A DNA stretch of 64,000 nt from Porites lobata (GCA_942486035.1 CALNXK010000038.1:2522501-2586500), one strand, 5' to 3'. Positions 21,830-35,400 are shown, counted from the first letter of the stretch. The notes: generated by a model not told the origin, from the sequence alone. Numbers and translations are program-made.

Positions 21830-23830
21830 GTTTATTTAATTTATTAAATGGAGTGATGGATAATTCCTTCTCTTTGATCAGCTTTGGAAATCATTAGGCC
21901 TTTTGTTAAGACAAAATGCAAATGTTGTTAAAATAACGCCTCAGTGCTTCAACAGAAATGACAAAAAAAAAACTGCAGAGAAGAACAATTTAAAAAAAAA
22001 GGTCAGAAAAAAATATAACTTTTTATCTTATTCTACCAAAACTGAAACATGAACTTAAAATTCATCCATGATACCGAAAGACAACAAATATTCAAAGAAT
22101 CGCTATTCAATTGGTTTCATTCTTCACCTTTGAAATTGGTGTTCACATTAAAACAATTAGTATATCAGCAGTAGGCGGTTTACATTAGTGGCTTTAAGTT
22201 TTTAATGTAAATAGGTCTTGCGCGACCTCTTGCCACCGGGATTATCGATTTTAGATCTAAAAAGACTTTTTATAGTGAGAAGTCAGTCGACAGCTAAAAA
22301 AAAGCCCCGATAACGAATAACGAATCGCGATTAAGTGCGAAAGATGATATTTAGCTGTCAAGATAAATCTTTATTCTTTATTAGCAGAGAGATGACTTAG
22401 AAATGCGTCTTGACCTTAGATATTGCAATTGCTTGCACGTAATAAAATATTAAATTATAAGAACTGTAATGTTTGTAAATATTTAAAAACGACAACGCGG
22501 ATAATAGAATTCTTCAGTTTTTGTACAATTTTCTATTTGCATCATCTCACACACATAATTTATAATTATGTACATGTGATTTTTTCCGCCACCCACATGG
22601 CTGAATCACGCCATGCCAATAAACTGATTCCTTTCCCATCGCCTACCGTCGGTTGGGTAAAAATAAGAAATAATGTCATTACAAGCCGTCATAACGAGGA
22701 TTTTGCTTGTAAAGGCAATTTCTGTAAATGTTTAAACACCAGCATGCTTGCAGAGAGCACGAAGGCAGAATGTGACGTTCACTCGTTTCCTGTCAGGCAT
22801 GAAACCCGGCTTTAATACCCGGCAAATGCGATATGCAATTACTGAACTACATTTGACGGCTCACTGAAGTAAGGACTGTATTCTTGGAGTAAAAAAAGAG
22901 TTTATTTTCTGATATCTTTTTTGTCCCTTTTCAGAAAAATAGGTTGGTGAGACGATGAAAATTAACAACAAACTATGAACATGACCGTTACTAAATATCG
23001 TAGCAGTTTATCTCGCTCCAAAATGACTTTTTAAATCTTTTTTTCAATACTCACACCTTCTAAAAAGTTATTTCCCCTGAAGGAACTGTTACCTCTGTTT
23101 TGACTACGACCGTCTTCCGAGATCCAAACTCTTACTTGGAAACAGAATTCCGTGGAATTCTATCAATCAAACGGTTTGATCGCAAGGGTGGCCAGCAGGC
23201 GAAAGCTGGCGCTCTTTGTACCGTTTGATTGATGGAATTTTATTTCCAAGTTGTCTTGATTTCGAAGGTCTCGTTTTCGTGAAGCAGTGAAAATAGTGGT
23301 AAACGATTTTTATGGTATAGACCACAAGGTACAAGCTTGTGTATTAAGAACCATCACCATTTTTAGTTGCCTCCATACATAGGCTTCAAAGCCGTTGTCA
23401 GTTCGAATTGACACTCAATTTGCAGAAAAACTCTGACTGACTCCAGCAGGCAGAAGTTGCTCACACATACTTAGCAAGCCAAAAGCAAAATTGTTCCTTT
23501 GTAACAAACTTATGTAACCCTATGAATTTTAAAAAGGGTTTCACTGGATCAATACACAATTGTCAAGGTGTTCTGCTCACTACATGCTGGTATATTTAGC
23601 TTTGTTTCAATTCCATGGTTTGCGAAAAGCCACAGGTGCTTATAATTGGAAAGATACGGCCAAATCCCGGCCACACAAAAAGCCCAGACACACAGAAATG
23701 GTTTAATTTATCCTTCTAAGAACGGTACGCCGTCACTGATAGCTTATTTCCAAAGACCTCCACTTCAGTAGGGATTTCATATAAGCAATTAACTCAACCC
23801 CAGTGCAAAATTTTGTCAAAACCATTAAAG
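21830..23830. other. Intergenic, with a foldback element
   Basis: No gene was recognised. 23135-23250 is a small foldback element: its arms share TTGGAAA..AATTCC and ATCAATCAAACGGT in inverted orientation. Short ORFs here have no recognisable features. Confidence 0.6.
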
Positions 23831-23834
23831 ATTG

Positions 23835-24578
23835 CTAAGTTTTTCGCCCTTCTTGAATCACAGGAAGGCCATTAACACTATTAAAACCTAAATCGTCATT
23901 TTTCTCCATAGGGTAATCAAACAAAGTTTCTTCGTCATCGTCAAAGCTTTGAGTTTGAGAGTGACCTTGAGTTTTTTCTGAGACATCACGTATCCAATTT
24001 ATGATGCGATCTTCTTTTGAGTCACCCTGTTCAGAGTCGCTCGACATTCGCCTTAAATTCCGATGGTGAATCCTCTGGTTACGATGCAATCTTGGACTCG
24101 GTGGAAGACTTCGTGCACACAGTCGTGGACTGTATTCAACCTCGGGAGAAGAATCCGCAAATCCAGCGCTGTGCCGGCGCAGGTCAGCACCACCAATAAT
24201 CGGCCTTAAATCCAAGCTGAGAGAGAGTCTGTGTGATAAGTTAGAAGGTGAAATTCTGGATGTTCTACCGAAAGAAAAGACTGAATCAGGGTTTCTACCC
24301 GGACTGGGGGTCGGTGGTCTGTTGGAATACAATTGTTTCCCACTGCTGTTATTCGGTATCCACTTGTAGTTATTGTTCTTTCTCGTGTCGTTGCTTGAAA
24401 TCGGTGGCAGTGAAGATTGTGGAATATCAGTCTCACTGCCCCACTGCCGTTTCTCCAGACATCTTCCTAAAGGGGATTTAGACCGTTTAAAATCATCCAT
24501 TACAGAAATTCCGGGAAGAAATTTCATAACAGACGGCTTGGATGGCAGATCGATTGGATACTGTTTCTTGATTTCCAT
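23835..24578 (-). CDS. Intronless 247-aa protein of unknown function, Ser/Pro-rich
   Basis: A single open frame runs from ATG at 24578 to TAG, with no sign of splicing. I do not recognise the family. It begins MEIKKQYPIDLPSKPSVMKF. The middle (residues about 30-170) is rich in Ser, Pro, Asn and Arg with basic patches and looks disordered; several SPxR/SPS sites could be phosphorylated. The C-terminus has a short hydrophobic-aromatic motif (RIINWIRDV, about residue 190) followed by an acidic tract (FDDDEETLFDYP). This disordered body plus short amphipathic C-terminal helix would suit a protein-binding adaptor, but that is inference. There is no signal peptide or membrane segment. The length, compositional order and good ATG argue for a real gene. 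Confidence 0.6.
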   Translation of the reverse strand: MEIKKQYPIDLPSKPSVMKFLPGISVMDDFKRSKSPLGRCLEKRQWGSETDIPQSSLPPISSNDTRKNNNYKWIPNNSSGKQLYSNRPPTPSPGRNPDSVFSFGRTSRISPSNLSHRLSLSLDLRPIIGGADLRRHSAGFADSSPEVEYSPRLCARSLPPSPRLHRNQRIHHRNLRRMSSDSEQGDSKEDRIINWIRDVSEKTQGHSQTQSFDDDEETLFDYPMEKNDDLGFNSVNGLPVIQEGRKT

Positions 24579-24599
24579 GATTTATCTCTTTGTTCTCTC

Positions 24600-25890
24600 A
24601 GCATGATGAAATGAAGGTATAAACACACTTTTACTCAGTACTCTCACTAATACCGTTCTAGAAGAAGTTAGAAAAATAGATTCGTGCAGTATTAAACGTG
24701 ATACGTCCGGCGTCTCAAGGTTGACTTGGTCGGAATTCGCTTGTATTCTTTTTCACCCGGTTTATTTTGATCGGTAAACAATAGAAGTGTCAGCAAACTC
24801 CTTTATTTCGTTACCTGGGATCACTTTACTGAATACACGCCTCATGTAAATATCTCTATTGATTGGCACAGAACTTGTTATGGTAATTGCTTTGTTTCCG
24901 GGATCATTTAATTTATGTTTTTAACACCATGAATATATGCCGCTTTAATTAAATAAATATATTTCATTTACTCACGGCGCAGGTTATTATCTTCATCAGA
25001 TGTACACAATGCAATTCGTAATAAGAATTAAATAAATCGATTAAATGTTCTTTTAAACAAGCGAAGTGAATCAGTACTTTAGCCATAAGTCGGTCAAGAG
25101 ACTGACTCAGCAGAACTCAACAATACTCGCTGAGTAGTTGCGGTCACCAATACTTGCAGCGTCTCATACCTACAGCCTCGACTTGAAGTCTAACTGGTGC
25201 ACGTGCATCTGGCATGCTGAATGGGTTCCATCCGTTGCATCGTATGCAAGTCACGCGAAGTACTCTAGATTCAAGAATGAATGAATGAACAACTTTATTA
25301 ACGAGTCAAAATCTTCTAGCTGGCCACAAGTAGCATGCTAATCGGGGACTCCTAGATTCACCAGGCTCACCAGACACCAGACTTATTCGATGTCACCAGA
25401 CTCATTCAATGCGTGTCGTGATATGGTTATAATATTGGAGGTGTTACCTAAACCGCCCCCATCCCAGTTCTTAACCTTATTTCCGTTACTTGACCCGACC
25501 TCCAGTTTACGTCATAGCTGTTGCTAAGCAACATGAACCAACTTTGGTTGAATACCAATAGCTCAAAAATATAACGCATACAAGTACAGTACAACTTTAT
25601 TTGACTTTGCTTATTTGCTTATATATATATCCCTGTAATAAAAAATACGCCTTAAAAACGGACGTTCTCCAGCACCCTCAGTTATAAAGAAATGAAGCTG
25701 GCCCTTATTCATAGCTCTATGATTTAATAACGTAGTTAACGAAAAGACTACAAGACTCAGAAGCATCCGCGGAATTAGAAGTACTATCACTACATGCCGT
25801 TTGAATTTACAACGAATATCTAAGAGCTGGATAGCACACTTTGTACTTTTGAAATCTTCAGCTATGTGTGAAAGCAATCTTTTTTAATTA
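24600..25890. other. Intergenic between the 247-aa gene and DSTYK-like copy A
   Basis: I see no gene. A small GAATGAATGAATGAAC patch near 25275 may mark a retroelement end. The duplicated DSTYK unit begins at about 25892, with AAAATGTCATAATTTGTTGAG shared with 36594. Confidence 0.6.
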
Positions 25891-25940
25891 CTGAAGCAAA
25901 ATGTCATAATTTGTTGAGTTCATCACAAGTTGCTCTGCCA

Positions 25941-28900
25941 TTATTGAACGCAATTATGAAATATTTCTTCCATCTCCTTTAAAACGTCATCCGCTGTCAA
26001 AATGCAACGTTGGCGCCAACATTTCGTCATCAATTCCCAACAAGCATCAGTGGTGTCGGCGGGGCGTTCTGGATAAATTTCCCTTTCAACTGCCAGCTTC
26101 ATGGCCGCGATAGTGCTGTACCTATCGTAGGCTCGAGGTCGATGCGTCCCAGATCCTTCGCAAAGTACCCAAAGCAGGACACCAAAAGCATAGATGTCAT
26201 AGGACGAGTCGCTTGACAAACCTTTACTATAGTTTTTATGCATCTCTAATGAGATATGAAAAGGTGTTCCCTGCCGCGTCCGTTCAAATGGCTTTTCTGG
26301 TTTAGACATATTAATCTTTGCTGTACCGTCTCTCATCAGCTGTTGTCGGACGAATAAACACAAAAATAAATACTAATTAGTGGTCAGATTCAAGGGTGGG
26401 TTGTTAGTTGAATTATATGAAAAAGGTACACAATATTAGCCATCTCAAAGGACAGAAACAGTTAAACCTGAGAAACAAAATTATTATTTAAAAAAATTAT
26501 TTAAAATTATTTAAAATTTCCCTTGCGGCTAAATTTTTGTAAGTCGTATTAACGCCAATTCAATTAGCCTTTGCCAGGCTCTCAGATAGTAGGGACGTAC
26601 TCACGAAAATAAAACTAAACGACTGCAGTATTACCATGGAGCCTGGAACAGCAGGCTACATGTCAATCAAAGTTGTTCTTTAGAATATCAGTGCTTTTCT
26701 GCAGTTCAATTTGTTCGGTTCAAATCTAGATTTTGTCATTTTGGAAGATAACTTGAGCTAACATGTTAAAATTTGAACTGCCAGTTCAATATAAACACTA
26801 GTTTTGCAAAACAACTGATAATCACTTCTCCGTTTTCCAACTAACGATTTCCTCCATCAAAAAATCTACGTTTCCTTAACATACCAAAACTGAATCTGCC
26901 TTGATGTCCTGATGTATATAAAGTGCTTTATGAACCGCTTTTACTCCATTGATTACATCCAATGCTATCCTCATTCTGGTCTTCAGCGAAAGCTGACCCT
27001 GTTGAAGGGCGGTGGTCACATCTGCATCGGCCTTTTCCGTTAAAACATGAATAACCCCGGGCTCAGGGATTAACCAGCCATGGACAAGGAGAAGGTTACG
27101 ATGAGGCTTCCCAATAGTTGCCTGTACCTCCCTGTCAATAAAGTACACATACAGTACACAAACCAAGTTTTTCTTCATTAGCCTATGAATATAACGCTAG
27201 CATTATTTGCGCGGTGGGTCTGATGAGGAGTGGATGTGGAGTTTGGTGGAACAGGATGGAAGTCAACAAACATGGGGCTCTACAATTGCTTTTGTTCCAA
27301 ACTACAGTTTTTTTTTTATTACACTTCCAGAAATGCAACCACTTTTTTTTAAAGAATTCCTATAGACTCTGATGCACCAGGGTTTAGAATAACCCTGTGT
27401 ACTAAAATATTGTCCCTCTAAACGATCCCTAGAGCCTTTGCGGTAATAAGTCGTACCAGTTCTCCAGCATGGAAATAAGTCGCAGATGGTCACGAAACGG
27501 TGTGGTAATGTTTCAGTTGTTAGTGCCAATAGTATAAATAGAAATCGAAGTAAGAATGATGGTCAAGGGTTGCACAATAATTTTCAAAAGAGTAATTTCA
27601 ACGCCAAAAGTGCAGTAAAAATCTTAGATACAGAATAATCCCGTTTGGAGGTTATTTTAACTCTATGTTTTCTCCAATTCTGGATCTTTTTTCTCTTTGT
27701 TTGAGTGATTTTAACTCTACATACAAGAAAATAACTATGTTTTGGACTGAAATCAGGTCCGAAATATTGACTCCACTTTCTAAAAGGATCCTTAGGAGGC
27801 ATAAGTATAGGAGGTACGGTGTATTAAATCTCTCCGAAAAAACACTGGCTATTAGTGTAGTATCGATCTTTTACTCCGTTTTTTTGCACAGGAATCTCAT
27901 TAACTTACTCAGAAATATATAAACACCGATGACTTAATAGCCTTTTGTCTTTATCTCATGAAAAATTCGGTGGATTCTCATTATCTTCCCTTTTGTGTAT
28001 TTCTAATATTAATAATAGGAAAAAAATAGTTCCACGTAGCCTTGGCCAGTTTAACTTGCTCGCTATGTTTTAGTTTTATTCAACCGGTTTGACAGATTTT
28101 CAAGTAACTCAGTTTGAGGTCGATGTATGTCTTGGTTTTTGATTGGTCCGCTTGGAACTAAGAAAAGTATTCATTTGATGATTCCTATTGTTGAAGGAAT
28201 AAGCGCTAACTCGCCTGTGACTAAAAATCTCTGAGTCGTAGACTAACGTGATTATACAAGTTTGTACAACAAATTGTTCTAGTCCAGGTTCACTGATTCA
28301 TGGCACGCAAATCGTGCTTAGTTAATAAATGAGGAAGAAAGCAAATTATCATTCGAAGCAAATTTTTCTTTCTTTTTATTGGCCGAGAGCCCACCACATG
28401 ACCTGCAAATAACTGCCTACAAATGATGGTCTGCTCATGTGCAATGCCGTCCAAGTGTTTGGCCGCAAATAATATTCTGCTCATGCGCAAAGGAAACCGT
28501 ACTATTCTCCTTCTTGCGATCGCTCTTGCGTGAAAATGGCAGATCGCTTCGCTTCCCAAGGATATTCATTTAAAAAAAACTCGGTGATCGAATGATAAAA
28601 CAATTATTGAACTCGATTATCGCAAAATATCGTGATTTGTCAGTGTCTCAATTGATCTGCTCGCCACAGACAAATCACGATATTTTGCTCAACCTCGCCC
28701 AATAATTGTCAATCAGCTAATTCTACCACCCAAGATAATTTTTTACTTTCCCTACTCTCTTTTTTTTGCTTCTCGACATTTTAATTGTTTCCCTCCACCA
28801 CCACCATCAGCACATTGGCGTTAATTATATTCCTGCGTCAAAAAGATTCATTGCATCCCTACTAGTATACTACTCTGGGCGGCCTCGAATGACAAAGATA

Positions 28901-31900
28901 TTGACATTGTGAAGTGGTAAAAGGCAATAACGATAGTAATGTCATGACGCATTGAAGTGATGGAAACCGCAATAGTTACAGCAACTCTTACAGTGTCCGT
29001 AGTAATTGCTATAGCTATGGCAGCTTTAATGAGCAAAATTTTGTCACTTCAAAACTAAATTGTTGCTTACATGGTGTTAAAGAGGTCTATTGAGGTCTGT
29101 GCCCACACTTCTGCCTCCACCTCTTCCTCTTTGATCACTTTCATCACGCATGCGCCACTGGTCGATTCATCTACCCAACCAGCACACTCATGAAGCTGCC
29201 CATGTTTTGTGACTTTCAAAACTGGACCCAGTAGCAGCGGTCCCTTGGTTAACAGGAACTGCAAAGCGAGAGCTTTCACGACCAGGTGCCTCACTGTGGG
29301 AACATACAAGGTTGCCATTTCCTCCATTTGTTTAGAGGTCTTGGTTAAGGCGAGGTCGCTCACTTGACTGAGATCATCAATTACTTTAAAGAAAACTTCG
29401 TGCATTACTTCCAAAATTTTCGTACAGGCATCACAAATTGACTCTGAGATGGCTTTGCTGTTTAATTTTGAACACAACATTTCCATAATTTTTCTTCTAC
29501 TTTGCCGGTCCTCTAGATTTAATTGCGCATCAGAGGGAGATCTCCATTCAGTCACCACGCAAATTACCCCTTCCATCAACAGCCTTTTCAAGATTTTCCT
29601 CATGGCAAGAATTACCGTCCCTTTTATGATGTTTAGACCGCCAACTTCCGTTTGTGGCATGGCGGAGCTCTCTGTTTTAGGCGGCCCTGATCCATACGCT
29701 ACCTTGTATGCAACTTCTATGAGTGGATTGCAAATTCGTCTTGAATGAATTTGAACGTGGTCGGTTATTCCTTTTAAGAACTCTTCAACAACACGTTTTA
29801 AAACATTAAAGGTCCTATCCAGGATCACTACTTTCATGCCGACCAAGAACAGCAGGAAAGGGACGTCCTCGTTTTGAGGGGAGAACTCAGGTTTTTCTTC
29901 ATCCTCGTTGTTCCCCACAAGAAGTAGATAATACGTCCGCGCGTCTACAGGCGCTGTCAAAGCACTCTGTATTTCACGATATTTATATGATTCTGCAACC
30001 GACATGAATCTTTCTTCAAGATTTATGAGACTGCAGTTTACCGACATTCCCAGTAGTTTGTTTTTGTCTGCAACAGCGGACATCAGTGCGCTATGCAATG
30101 ATTTTCCGATACTTTTAGCGGCATCATAGTCTAATGAACTTCCGAAGAGTGTACCTGTTAGAGTCTGCCTTGTCCTTTTCATGGCCTGAACAAGAGCCAT
30201 TTGGAGGAGAATTAGCTTGCTAACCACTTGTTTGGCCTGTAGTTTGACAGTTTCGTCCAAAATCGCCAACAACCCCTCTTCAAACCTGGCGAAAGCCTCT
30301 GTTGCTTTGCCACCTCTCTTGTTTAATCTTTCTACTCGGACATCATGTGCTGATATGCCATAAAAGCAGCCACATGTTTCAAACGAATCGTTATCATCTA
30401 TGAGGCCGTCATTTTGTAACTGGGAAAAGACAGTTCTCTGCTTGTCGAATTCTATCGTCGTTTCTTCGCCTTCCGAATCGCTCTCATCAGAATCTCTGCT
30501 GTAGTCGAATTTTTTTGCTTCTGCAGACGTGTCTATCTTGTTACACACGAACATAAACGACAGCTGCGGATACGAATCTTGTATATAACGAATTGTGTCA
30601 CGGTCCTGCAAGAAAGAAAAAGGTTGCGATACTACTGGCTTTAATATTACTTTTTTAGGCAAAAAGGGCTTAATACGATCTTGATATCATATGATAAGCT
30701 ATGGTCATCTTCTCATGTTTAACCTGGCAATACATGCCTGTGCAATATACCTCTGCAATGCACGGACTGCTGTATGCCCTAGCTGGTGCACCAGTGATAT
30801 TCATTCTCGCTACAAAACTGCGAGCCATTCATTAACCCTTCATTAGCATTCCGAGTTGCGTCGAGACCGTTGTCAAGGTTCCGCGTTCCCTCACCCTACC
30901 CCTCATAAAGGGGCATAAGGTTCTAGAATTCTCGGTTTTCACATGACGTCATCAAAATTCAAACTAAGAAACTATCGATTCTTCTGAGATTCTGAGTTTC
31001 ATGAGGTATTACAGCACCTAAACACCTTTATTTAAACAGAGGTTTGGTTCGAAAGGGTTCTTCGTTTTGCGATAGAGGACGTTTGAATTTCTAGGCTTTT
31101 GCGTGACGCGGCATTTAGCTGGCGGCCGGGACTGCTCTTCTGTGGGTTAAAAACATTACCAGTTTTGGGAGATTTTGCTATCTAAACATTCCTTCTGTCA
31201 GAATAAATATCACTTTAATAGTTTATGAGTTTTTTAAGCGATGAATTAACGCATTAGTAGGAAAACTCAAAAACAGATGTTTCTGTTGGTTTCCGGCGGC
31301 CATATTTGTGCCCCTCAAAGGGACACAAACATGGCGCCTCCATACAAAGCTTTATAAATTTGGGTAAAACGTTTTTCCTAATATCTCGCATATGAAATAT
31401 CGCACAGACCTGATTCTTGGCAAGGTCTTTTGCTTATTTATCTTCTTTTATTTCCAAGATTCGGGACTTTCTGTATCGAATGGTTTGCAATTTTATTTTT
31501 GATTGCGTGACAGTGAAAACCGAGAATAGCTCACAATCGGCATATTAAAATTCTAACATCATTCGGAACCTTTCTCGTCAGTTTTTTTAGTTTGGCTTGT
31601 TCTCGTGCTGAAGTCTCTTCTGGGAATTGCGAGACAATGGAGTCGAGAAAAATTTGCCATTTTGACCCTAAAGCCTCGGAGTCATGTTAGAATTTTAATA
31701 TATCGAACGTAGACTATTGGAGGCGATGTCTATGTATAAAGTGAGGCCGGGAGCGATCCAGCAAAAACTGCAACATGGGATCCGCAAAAGGAGTTCGAGT
31801 TGTTCAAAGTTTTAGTATCATATCACAGGCATCCCAAGCTCACGTTACAAGTGTGTTATGTTAATTAACTTTCAAGAGAGTCGGTGTCGCGTTACAAGCA

Positions 31901-33268
31901 ACCGTTGAGAATTTGTGTATGAGAAATAAAATACTGAGGTCTGCGAACGCTAAATATCATTATTCTTACTTATTTTTCTATAAAATAAATAAAAGGAGAC
32001 TTACCTTTCATTTATTGCTGTGGTTTTTGGTGTAAATTCGTCAATTGCTTGTAACGCGACACCGAATCTCATGAAAGCTAATACATAACACACTCGTAAC
32101 GTGAGCTTGGGATGCCTGTGGTCATACACGGGTATGTCACGGGGACAAGTATGGTAACGCTCTGATGCGCTTTCCGTGGTATTTCCGGGTTCTCAAGGTC
32201 CTCGTTTCTGAAAATATTAGGTAATGGTCTACCCTAAGACCCATGCTTTTAGTGTGTCGCCTATATGATTACCGCGCCTTTCGACTTTAAGTAAACCCAC
32301 TGACCTCTAGTAATTTCTACCTTCGTTCTTGATTGCATTCTGCTAAGAGAGAAGTTAAGAATAACCACTCTCGTAGCTGCCATTATTTTGTCTATTTGGG
32401 ACGAACGGCTCCATTAAACTGAGGGTATAGATCTGGGTCGTATTACCCAGGATGTTTTATTGACTTCTCTAATATATTAATCAACCGTTTGAAAAAATGA
32501 GAGACATAACAAATCGTTGCCACACTGTAGCAAAGTCGAGCTACCCAGTATTTCCGGCTGAATGCAAACTCCCGACTTCCTCATTAATATTTTCCGAGAA
32601 TGACTTTTTCATAACCAAATTTATTTTCTTACACTTACCGATGGCCTCAGTTGCTCGTTTCCATCAATGATGTATACAACAAGTGGAGTTGTCCCCTTCT
32701 CAAAGAACGTATCCACCACATCATCCAATGCATCATTTTCATTTCTTCCTGGGGAGTCGATCAACTCAATACCGCTCTTTAGAAAGGGATGATTCAAAGC
32801 AATTTCCACAGTCCACCTAAGCTGTTGAGACTGATCTCTGTCTTCATCACTGGCCACGACATAGTCTTTAGGAACCTTCTTGTTGAATACAGTCCATGGT
32901 TTGGTTTCTTGGCCCATTTTGTCAACAGCTCGGACTCTATTCTGATTCGGTGTGTAACCGATCTTGACAATGCGGGAAGTACACGGTGTTTCGTGAACAG
33001 GAAGATACGAACCACCCAAAAGTTCGTTTAGTATTGCGCTTTTGCCACAATTTCTATTACCAATGAACACCACTGCAGGCCTTTTGTTCAAGGCGCGTCG
33101 GATCTCTTCCATACTTATTGAAGAAAACATGCTTGTAATGGCGTCTTTGCTCAGCTTCGCTTGGTTCTCCATTTCTTCTAAACATTGAATTGTCTCGTTG
33201 AATAGCACCTTGGCTCGTTCAGAATATACTCTAAACTCCTCCACGGACTTTTTTAATGTGTCCTGCAT
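25941..33268 (-). CDS. DSTYK-like dynamin-type GTPase / pseudokinase protein, copy A
   Basis: The model joins exons 33273-32639 (ATG 33268), 30605-29071, 27131-26885 and 26339-25941 with phases 0, 2, 0, giving 936 aa; human DSTYK is 929. Order: an N-terminal helical segment (1-62), then a GTPase domain with G1 GNRNCGKS (70-77), a G2-like TPCTSR (94-99), G3 DSPG (171-174) and G4 NKID (232-235). Next come an acidic SDESDSEGEE stretch, a long helical region, and a kinase domain from about 670. The C-lobe SSYDIYAFGVLLWVLCEGSG matches DSTYK SVDVYAFGILFWYICSGS. The kinase keeps the beta-3 Lys (K699) and HxD Asp (HQD 795-797). It has lost the glycine loop, has Ser for the catalytic-loop Asn (S802), lacks the DFG (AKINMSKPE where DSTYK has AKITDLGFCKPE), and has SLE for APE. 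It is thus a predicted pseudokinase with an apparently intact GTPase. The ATG exon has a good acceptor just upstream, so a non-coding 5' exon probably exists but was not located. Confidence 0.85.
28601..28708. repeat. Foldback repeat in copy A intron 2
   Basis: GCAAAATATCGTGATTTGTC at 28622-28641 is perfectly inverted at 28669-28688. CAATTATTG/CAATAATTG mark the outer ends. The DNA could form a cruciform. Confidence 0.85.
31824..32120. mobile_element. MITE unique to DSTYK copy A intron 1
   Basis: Ends CACAGGCATCCCAAGCTCAC and its reverse complement are perfect for 20+ bp, with further inverted matches inside. The matching intron of copy B (around 42590) is unoccupied, so the insertion came after the duplication. 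The flanks TATCATAT / GTCATACA are imperfect. Confidence 0.85.
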
Positions 33269-33742
33269 TGTCTCTGGTGAATAGGAAAACAAACTTTTAA
33301 CTCATTATCTGGCAACGAACTTCAAAGACATCCTGTTATGCATCCTAGATCAACTCTCACTTCATCTTAAAAGGTCATTTCATGAATATAAATTGGTCAC
33401 GCGTTTCTCACAAAGAGCTACAATTTTTTTCCAGCGTCTGCCCCCCAACCCCCGTCACGGATTTTCTGTCTTATAGTGGAATTACAAGGATTCCAAGAGA
33501 ATAAAAAAAAGGTATCAGTTTTGGGTAATCATCACCAACTGCAGGAAAAACAAAGCAATCCAATACAAGGCCGGGCGCGAGCTAAATTTAAATGGCTCGT
33601 TTCCAGGGTCTTTTACCAGCCATCGGTAATAATTGCAGAGGTGGGAAAGGAACGAGCGGGGATCTGCCCCGGGGGGTACTTAAGGACTTTTTAAGTGGGG
33701 ATGTGCCGCTGGGAACCTGAAACCCTTAGCCTATACCGGAGT

Positions 33743-33890
33743 AGACTACGAGTAGTCCCCCATTTTTCCTCAACGGGTAGTAGAGCGACCGAAACGCGAG
33801 CGCGCGTGAAAATCACCCCACGCGAGAAAAGGCGTTCACGCCCGCTCGCTCTACTATCCCTGAGGAAAAATGGGGGACTACTCGTAGTCT
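33743..33890. mobile_element. MITE with ~30-bp perfect inverted ends
   Basis: AGACTACGAGTAGTCCCCCA at the left is exactly inverted at the right end. The flanks ATACCGGAG and ATACCAGAG form a 9-bp duplication with one mismatch, as seen with Mutator-like elements. The interior is GC-rich (GCGCGCGTGAAAATCACCCC). Confidence 0.85.
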
Positions 33891-34184
33891 AATACCAGAG
33901 CTGGTTCAAGTGAATTTTGCTACCCTATACTAGACTAAACTCCCCAAATCCCTCCCTATCCTAGAGTAGCTGTTTTCCAGAAACAACTGAGGTCACTAGC
34001 ACAGTCCAGCCAAAACAAAACCGATTTAACTTTTTTATATTCTTGAGTGGTAATTCCCGGTTTCCCTAGTCTGGACTAAGATCTTCAGCAAATTGATCAG
34101 GAAAATGATACCCTCTTCTAGACCCAAACTCTCTGATTTATATACCCTATCCCAGAGTAAAATGCTTGAAAACCATTCCCTTTA

Positions 34185-34410
34185 GGGACGGACCATTAGA
34201 AAAGTTATGGGGGGGGGAGGGGAATTTTCGAGCCGCAGGAATTTTTTTTCGTCATCAAATTCCTTGTAGGAATTTTTTTTTAGGCCTTAGCATGAATATT
34301 TTTTAGGATTAATTGGCCTGCAAGAATTTTTTTTCATTTAATTTTCCCTTGCGCGAATTTTTTTTTTGTACTTCGCCCGCCCCCTCATAAGTTTTCTAAT
34401 GGTCCGTCCC
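34185..34410. mobile_element. Harbinger-type MITE with poly-G/poly-T interior
   Basis: The inverted ends GGGACGGACCATTAGAAAA are flanked by TTA on both sides (34182-34184 and 34411-34413), a 3-bp TWA target typical of PIF/Harbinger. The interior has repeated AATTTTTTTT runs. Confidence 0.8.
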
Positions 34411-34789
34411 TTACAGCGGCAAACACCTATAATAGACCATATATGGCGGTACCCCCTCCTTGGGGATCTGCCCTATTTACGATACGAGTATATTGTCATG
34501 TGACAACATTTCGATACAAAAATGATGAGGGGCTCCTGTTTAAACTTTTAAATTAGTGCAAGACAATTTTCAAAGTATAGAGCCTCAACTAGAGGTCCAA
34601 GCCTTAATAAACACTTGAGTTGGTTTTGTCCAACGTCCATCCTAATAGTAGCCTCCCCCGCAGACATTCTTAGGGGTGCGTCACGCGTTCCTTCCCCACG
34701 AACGTCGTTCGCGGGGAAGACGCACCCTATAGTTTCTTTTTGAGACCACAGGCAGACCACCCTCTGTTAGTGCGGGCCGTTGTTGATTA

Positions 34790-35400
34790 ATAATAATAAT
34801 TTAACAATTTATATAGCGTATAGCGTATATTTACATGTGCTGATCAATAGCGCTTTACAATCATATGTTTAAGAGAAAACAAAAATACATTACCGTGAGA
34901 ATAAAATAACCTAAGTTGCAAACTATGAAAATAGTTTTAAGTCGAGATTTAAAACTGTTAAGTTATGTTGCTTGACGAAGCTCCACAGGTAGGCCATTGC
35001 AGAGAGTTCGGAGCTGCTGCTGACAAGAGCCATAATTGCTGCTGAGAATGATCTTGCTCCCAATTCCCTTGGGATGGTCCAATAAGAGCTTACCAGTAGA
35101 CCTAAGATTATATAATGAATTCGATTTTATACTAATAAGATCGCTAAGATAAGTTGCGCTAGGCCATAAATACATTTGAAAGTCAAAAGTAAAATCTTAT
35201 AGTCAATACGCAAAGAAACCGGCAGCCAGTGCAACTCATAAAGCGCCGGTGTAATGTGAGAAAACTTTCCGATGCCAAGAATTTTGTACACGCTGTAATT
35301 TAGCGATCTGCTCCTTTGGTAAGCCAAACAATTAACCATTATAGTCAAGACGGCTGGTTATAAAAAGCGTGAACCAAAGTAATTAAAGAATCTCTCGACA
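34790..35400 (-). mobile_element. Non-LTR retrotransposon (LINE) 3' remnant
   Basis: Minus-strand frames encode HITPALYELHWLPVSLRIDY..ILLLTFK, then after a frameshift TYLSDLISIKSNSLYNLRST and CNGLPVELRQ. This is the C-terminal part of a LINE reverse transcriptase. It ends in a 3' region with TTATTATTATTA tail (plus-strand AATAATAATAAT near 34788). Frame breaks show it is dead. Confidence 0.75.
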
